From assembly GCA_902373525.1 (NCBI GenBank), contig CABKMN010000129.1, positions 1-6,764 of the forward strand: 6,764 nt of DNA, read 5' to 3'. The stretch comes from an uncultured Bilophila sp. (GTDB lineage Bacteria; Desulfobacterota; Desulfovibrionia; Desulfovibrionales; Desulfovibrionaceae). A program made the translations under genes and the position numbers. Positions 6,501-6,764 of this stretch are shown here, piece after piece. How positions within the stretch are numbered: the stretch's first letter is position 1; each line of letters begins with the position of its first letter. The notes below the pieces were generated by a model that did not search any database, had not been told where the DNA came from, and worked only from the letters and a program-made list of their open reading frames with translations.

Positions 6501-6676
6501 TACAGGGAGGCGATGCCCCGTTCGCGCAGCACTTCGGCAACGGCCCGCGGCCACGGGCGGCGCGTTTCGCCATAGCGGGCCTCACGCGCGGGCAGCACCC
6601 GGTGGTGCGTCACCTGCCGCGCGAACCGCTCGGACGCCAGCAGCGCCCGTATATAATCCGCTACGGTGTTTTGCAT
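3509..6676 (-). CDS. mrfA: MrfA-type DEAH helicase fused to an MrfB-like DEDDy exonuclease
   Basis: This 1055-residue cytoplasmic DNA repair protein combines two activities that are separate proteins in Bacillus subtilis (MrfA/YprA and MrfB/YprB, mitomycin C lesion repair). Helicase core: TPTASGKT (79-86, Walker A), DEAH (191-194), TAT (228-230), ALELGIDIG (431-439) and QRGGRVGRSG (458-467). The DUF1998 region ends in a C-P-C-E-L-G-C-P-S-C cluster (Cys798, 800, 804, 807), the four-cysteine metal site of MrfA. A linker (about 832-880) leads to an exonuclease domain with D886-x-E888, N945/D950 in VIGFNSSRFD, and Y1018-x-x-x-D1022, the full DEDDy set. The TPR region I recall from B. subtilis MrfB is absent. 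An 80-residue low-complexity insert (about 247-326) interrupts the helicase core. The ATG is the first possible start, because an in-frame TAA lies four codons upstream, but no good ribosome binding site precedes it. The gene converges on the sugar genes and looks functionally separate. Confidence 0.95.
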   Translation of the reverse strand: MQNTVADYIRALLASERFARQVTHHRVLPAREARYGETRRPWPRAVAEVLRERGIASLYSHQALTADNIRAGRDVVVATPTASGKTLCYSLPILEKCLQDPDSRALMLFPLKALAQDQLAAFGELTAHWPEAARPSIAIYDGDTTDHFRRKIRKNPPNVLITNPEMLHLAILPYHQQWTTFLASLSLVVVDEAHIYRGVLGSHISQLFRRLNRVCARYAARPNFVFCTATVGNPEELAANLLGREWAEEGTALSEGGFSPSGQPLSSKVSLPETDGGAGATPTSRNAPPREVSEKAGDAPGTGSGKAIESGPPETVFSAAGGVPPFPAIPVIRDSGAPTGRRHMVFIDPEDSPSTTAIALLKAALVRGLRTIVYCRSRRMTELIALWAADKAGSYAGRISAYRAGFLPEERREIEARMSDGQLLAVVTTSALELGIDIGNLDVCILVGYPGTVISTLQRGGRVGRSGQESAVLLVAGEDALDQYFIHKPEAFFEREPERAVVNPDNDVIVKRHLECAAAELPLACGDPWLRGPGAQAALRELEREGLLLKSADGGEWIAARKRPQRHVDLRGCGASCTIVDAEGKPIGSVDGHQAYKETHPGAVYLHRGKTYVVKSLDMAERLVRCEVPEQRVNWHTRVRSHKETAIIEVKRTGTAFGSPVAFGRLRVTETITGYERRSVSDNRLICVVPLDLPPLVFETEGLWFCVPDGPRRETEDNLMHFMGSIHALEHASIGLMPLMVMADRNDFGGISTPMHAQLGLPAVFVYDGLPGGAGLCRSAFPRLAELFAAVRDLLRRCPCELGCPSCVHSPKCGSGNRPIDKAGALFLLERLIAAPPPEGDMLVSGLEPETREKETMAVDVMMGEASGVSTARVPAPLPGRYMVLDVETRRSAAEVGGWNRADRMGVSVAVLYDSQGDGFIEYEQDALPDLFARLREADLVIGFNSSRFDYAVLQPFAGYDLRSLPTLDMLVEVKKRLSYRVSLDNLARATLNAPKSADGLQALQWWKEGNLAAIAEYCRKDVEITRDVYLFGHREGYLLFTNKAGQAVRIAVEW
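4106..4122 (-). promoter_or_regulatory. Possible internal ribosome binding site and start for a free exonuclease
   Basis: Read on the minus strand, GGGAGAAGGAAACGATG places the purine-rich GGAGAAGGA (4113-4121) 4 to 9 bases before an in-frame ATG, codon 857 of the helicase-exonuclease. That codon lies in the linker between the two enzymes. Initiation here would yield a 199-residue product, ending at 3509, that contains the complete exonuclease domain. This motif is better than anything before the main start codon. Chance is possible because the linker is rich in Glu, Lys and Arg codons. Confidence 0.35.
5699..5938 (-). other. Low-complexity insert within the helicase core
   Basis: This segment encodes residues about 247-326, between LLGREW (241-246) and the conserved GAPTGRRH (336-343). 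From memory, B. subtilis MrfA has only about ten residues at this point. The insert is rich in Gly, Pro, Ser, Ala and Glu, has little predicted secondary structure, and contains no helicase motif. It lies after the TAT motif, in the linker between the two RecA-like lobes, so a floppy loop may be tolerated. Its DNA contains palindromic G/C-run sequence like that in the gaps of this window. Confidence 0.65.
5876..5915. repeat. Palindromic repeat-like segment inside the coding sequence
   Basis: GGAAG (5876-5880) and CTTCC (5911-5915) bracket G/C runs that pair imperfectly, with a smaller perfect palindrome GGGGC-T-GCCCC at 5884-5894. On the minus strand it reads AAGGGGGC, a 16-base spacer, then AGCCCCTTT; both arms are found exactly in the leader hairpin at 311-330. 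It encodes residues 254-267 (SEGGFSPSGQPLSS) of the helicase insert. Confidence 0.45.
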
Positions 6677-6699
6677 AACATGACCGGGTTACGGAGGCA

Positions 6700-6754
6700 T
6701 TGGGGAAGGGAGGGAAAACTTTTCTGAAGAAAAGCCTTTCCCTCCCTTCCCCAA
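6700..6754. repeat. Long hairpin upstream of the helicase gene
   Basis: Arms 6700-6725 and 6728-6754 pair almost fully, with an A opposite GG near the middle, around a two-base centre. The outer arm begins TTGGGGAAGGGAGGG. On the plus strand no T-run follows; the flank is CCCAAACCCC-type sequence, matching position 1 of the window. Read on the minus strand it ends 23 bases before the helicase ATG, which leaves no room for a separate promoter between them. Confidence 0.75.
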
Positions 6755-6764
6755 ACCCCATCCC

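Noticed and set aside
6652..6657. A perfect TATAAT on the plus strand
   Set aside because: No -35-like hexamer lies 16-18 bases upstream, and the bases are explained by Tyr and Ile codons at the start of the helicase gene.

Overview
The window is GC-rich (roughly 60-65% by eye), with genes that prefer G or C in third codon positions. Many of its gaps hold long GC-rich palindromes ending in G-runs and C-runs. This style, plus the protein families present, reminds me most of a sulfate-reducing deltaproteobacterium of the Desulfovibrionaceae type. That assignment is an impression and was not tested. No rRNA, tRNA, CRISPR array, transposase or phage gene is visible.

Layout. Positions 1-351 are an intergenic leader: a cut copy of a repeat, a possible terminator of an upstream gene, then three tandem hairpins ending at the ribosome binding site of the first gene. 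Positions 352-1989 (+) encode a two-domain protein, an NMN/CMP-sugar-synthetase-like nucleotidyltransferase fused to a PseG/SpsG-like UDP-sugar hydrolase or glycosyltransferase domain. Positions 1990-2331 are a gap containing a perfect 20-bp-arm hairpin. Positions 2332-3018 (+) encode an SpsF-family cytidylyltransferase. A 31-residue single-span membrane protein (3015-3110) overlaps its stop codon. Positions 3111-3454 look mostly non-coding, with one very weak 31-codon frame. A strong hairpin with a T-run (3455-3508) separates the plus-strand genes from the convergent minus-strand gene at 3509-6676. That gene is an MrfA (YprA)-type DEAH helicase carrying an MrfB (YprB)-like DEDDy exonuclease at its C-terminus. 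The right edge is another hairpin of the same style, 23 bases upstream of the helicase start.

How the genes relate. The first two large genes belong together. In Bacillus subtilis spsF and spsG sit in the spore-coat polysaccharide operon, and PseF and PseG serve pseudaminic acid synthesis elsewhere. Here the pair probably makes or activates a nonulosonic-acid-like sugar for a surface glycan or flagellin. The sugar synthase (NeuB/PseI/SpsE type) is not in the window. The helicase-exonuclease is an independent DNA repair gene, related to the B. subtilis MrfAB pathway for mitomycin C damage.

Most noteworthy are the fusion of the two Mrf activities with a well-placed internal ribosome binding site at the domain junction, an 80-residue low-complexity insert in the helicase core whose DNA shares palindrome arms with an intergenic repeat in this window, the rewritten nucleotide-binding loop of the first enzyme, and hairpins set within about 40 bases of all three large start codons.
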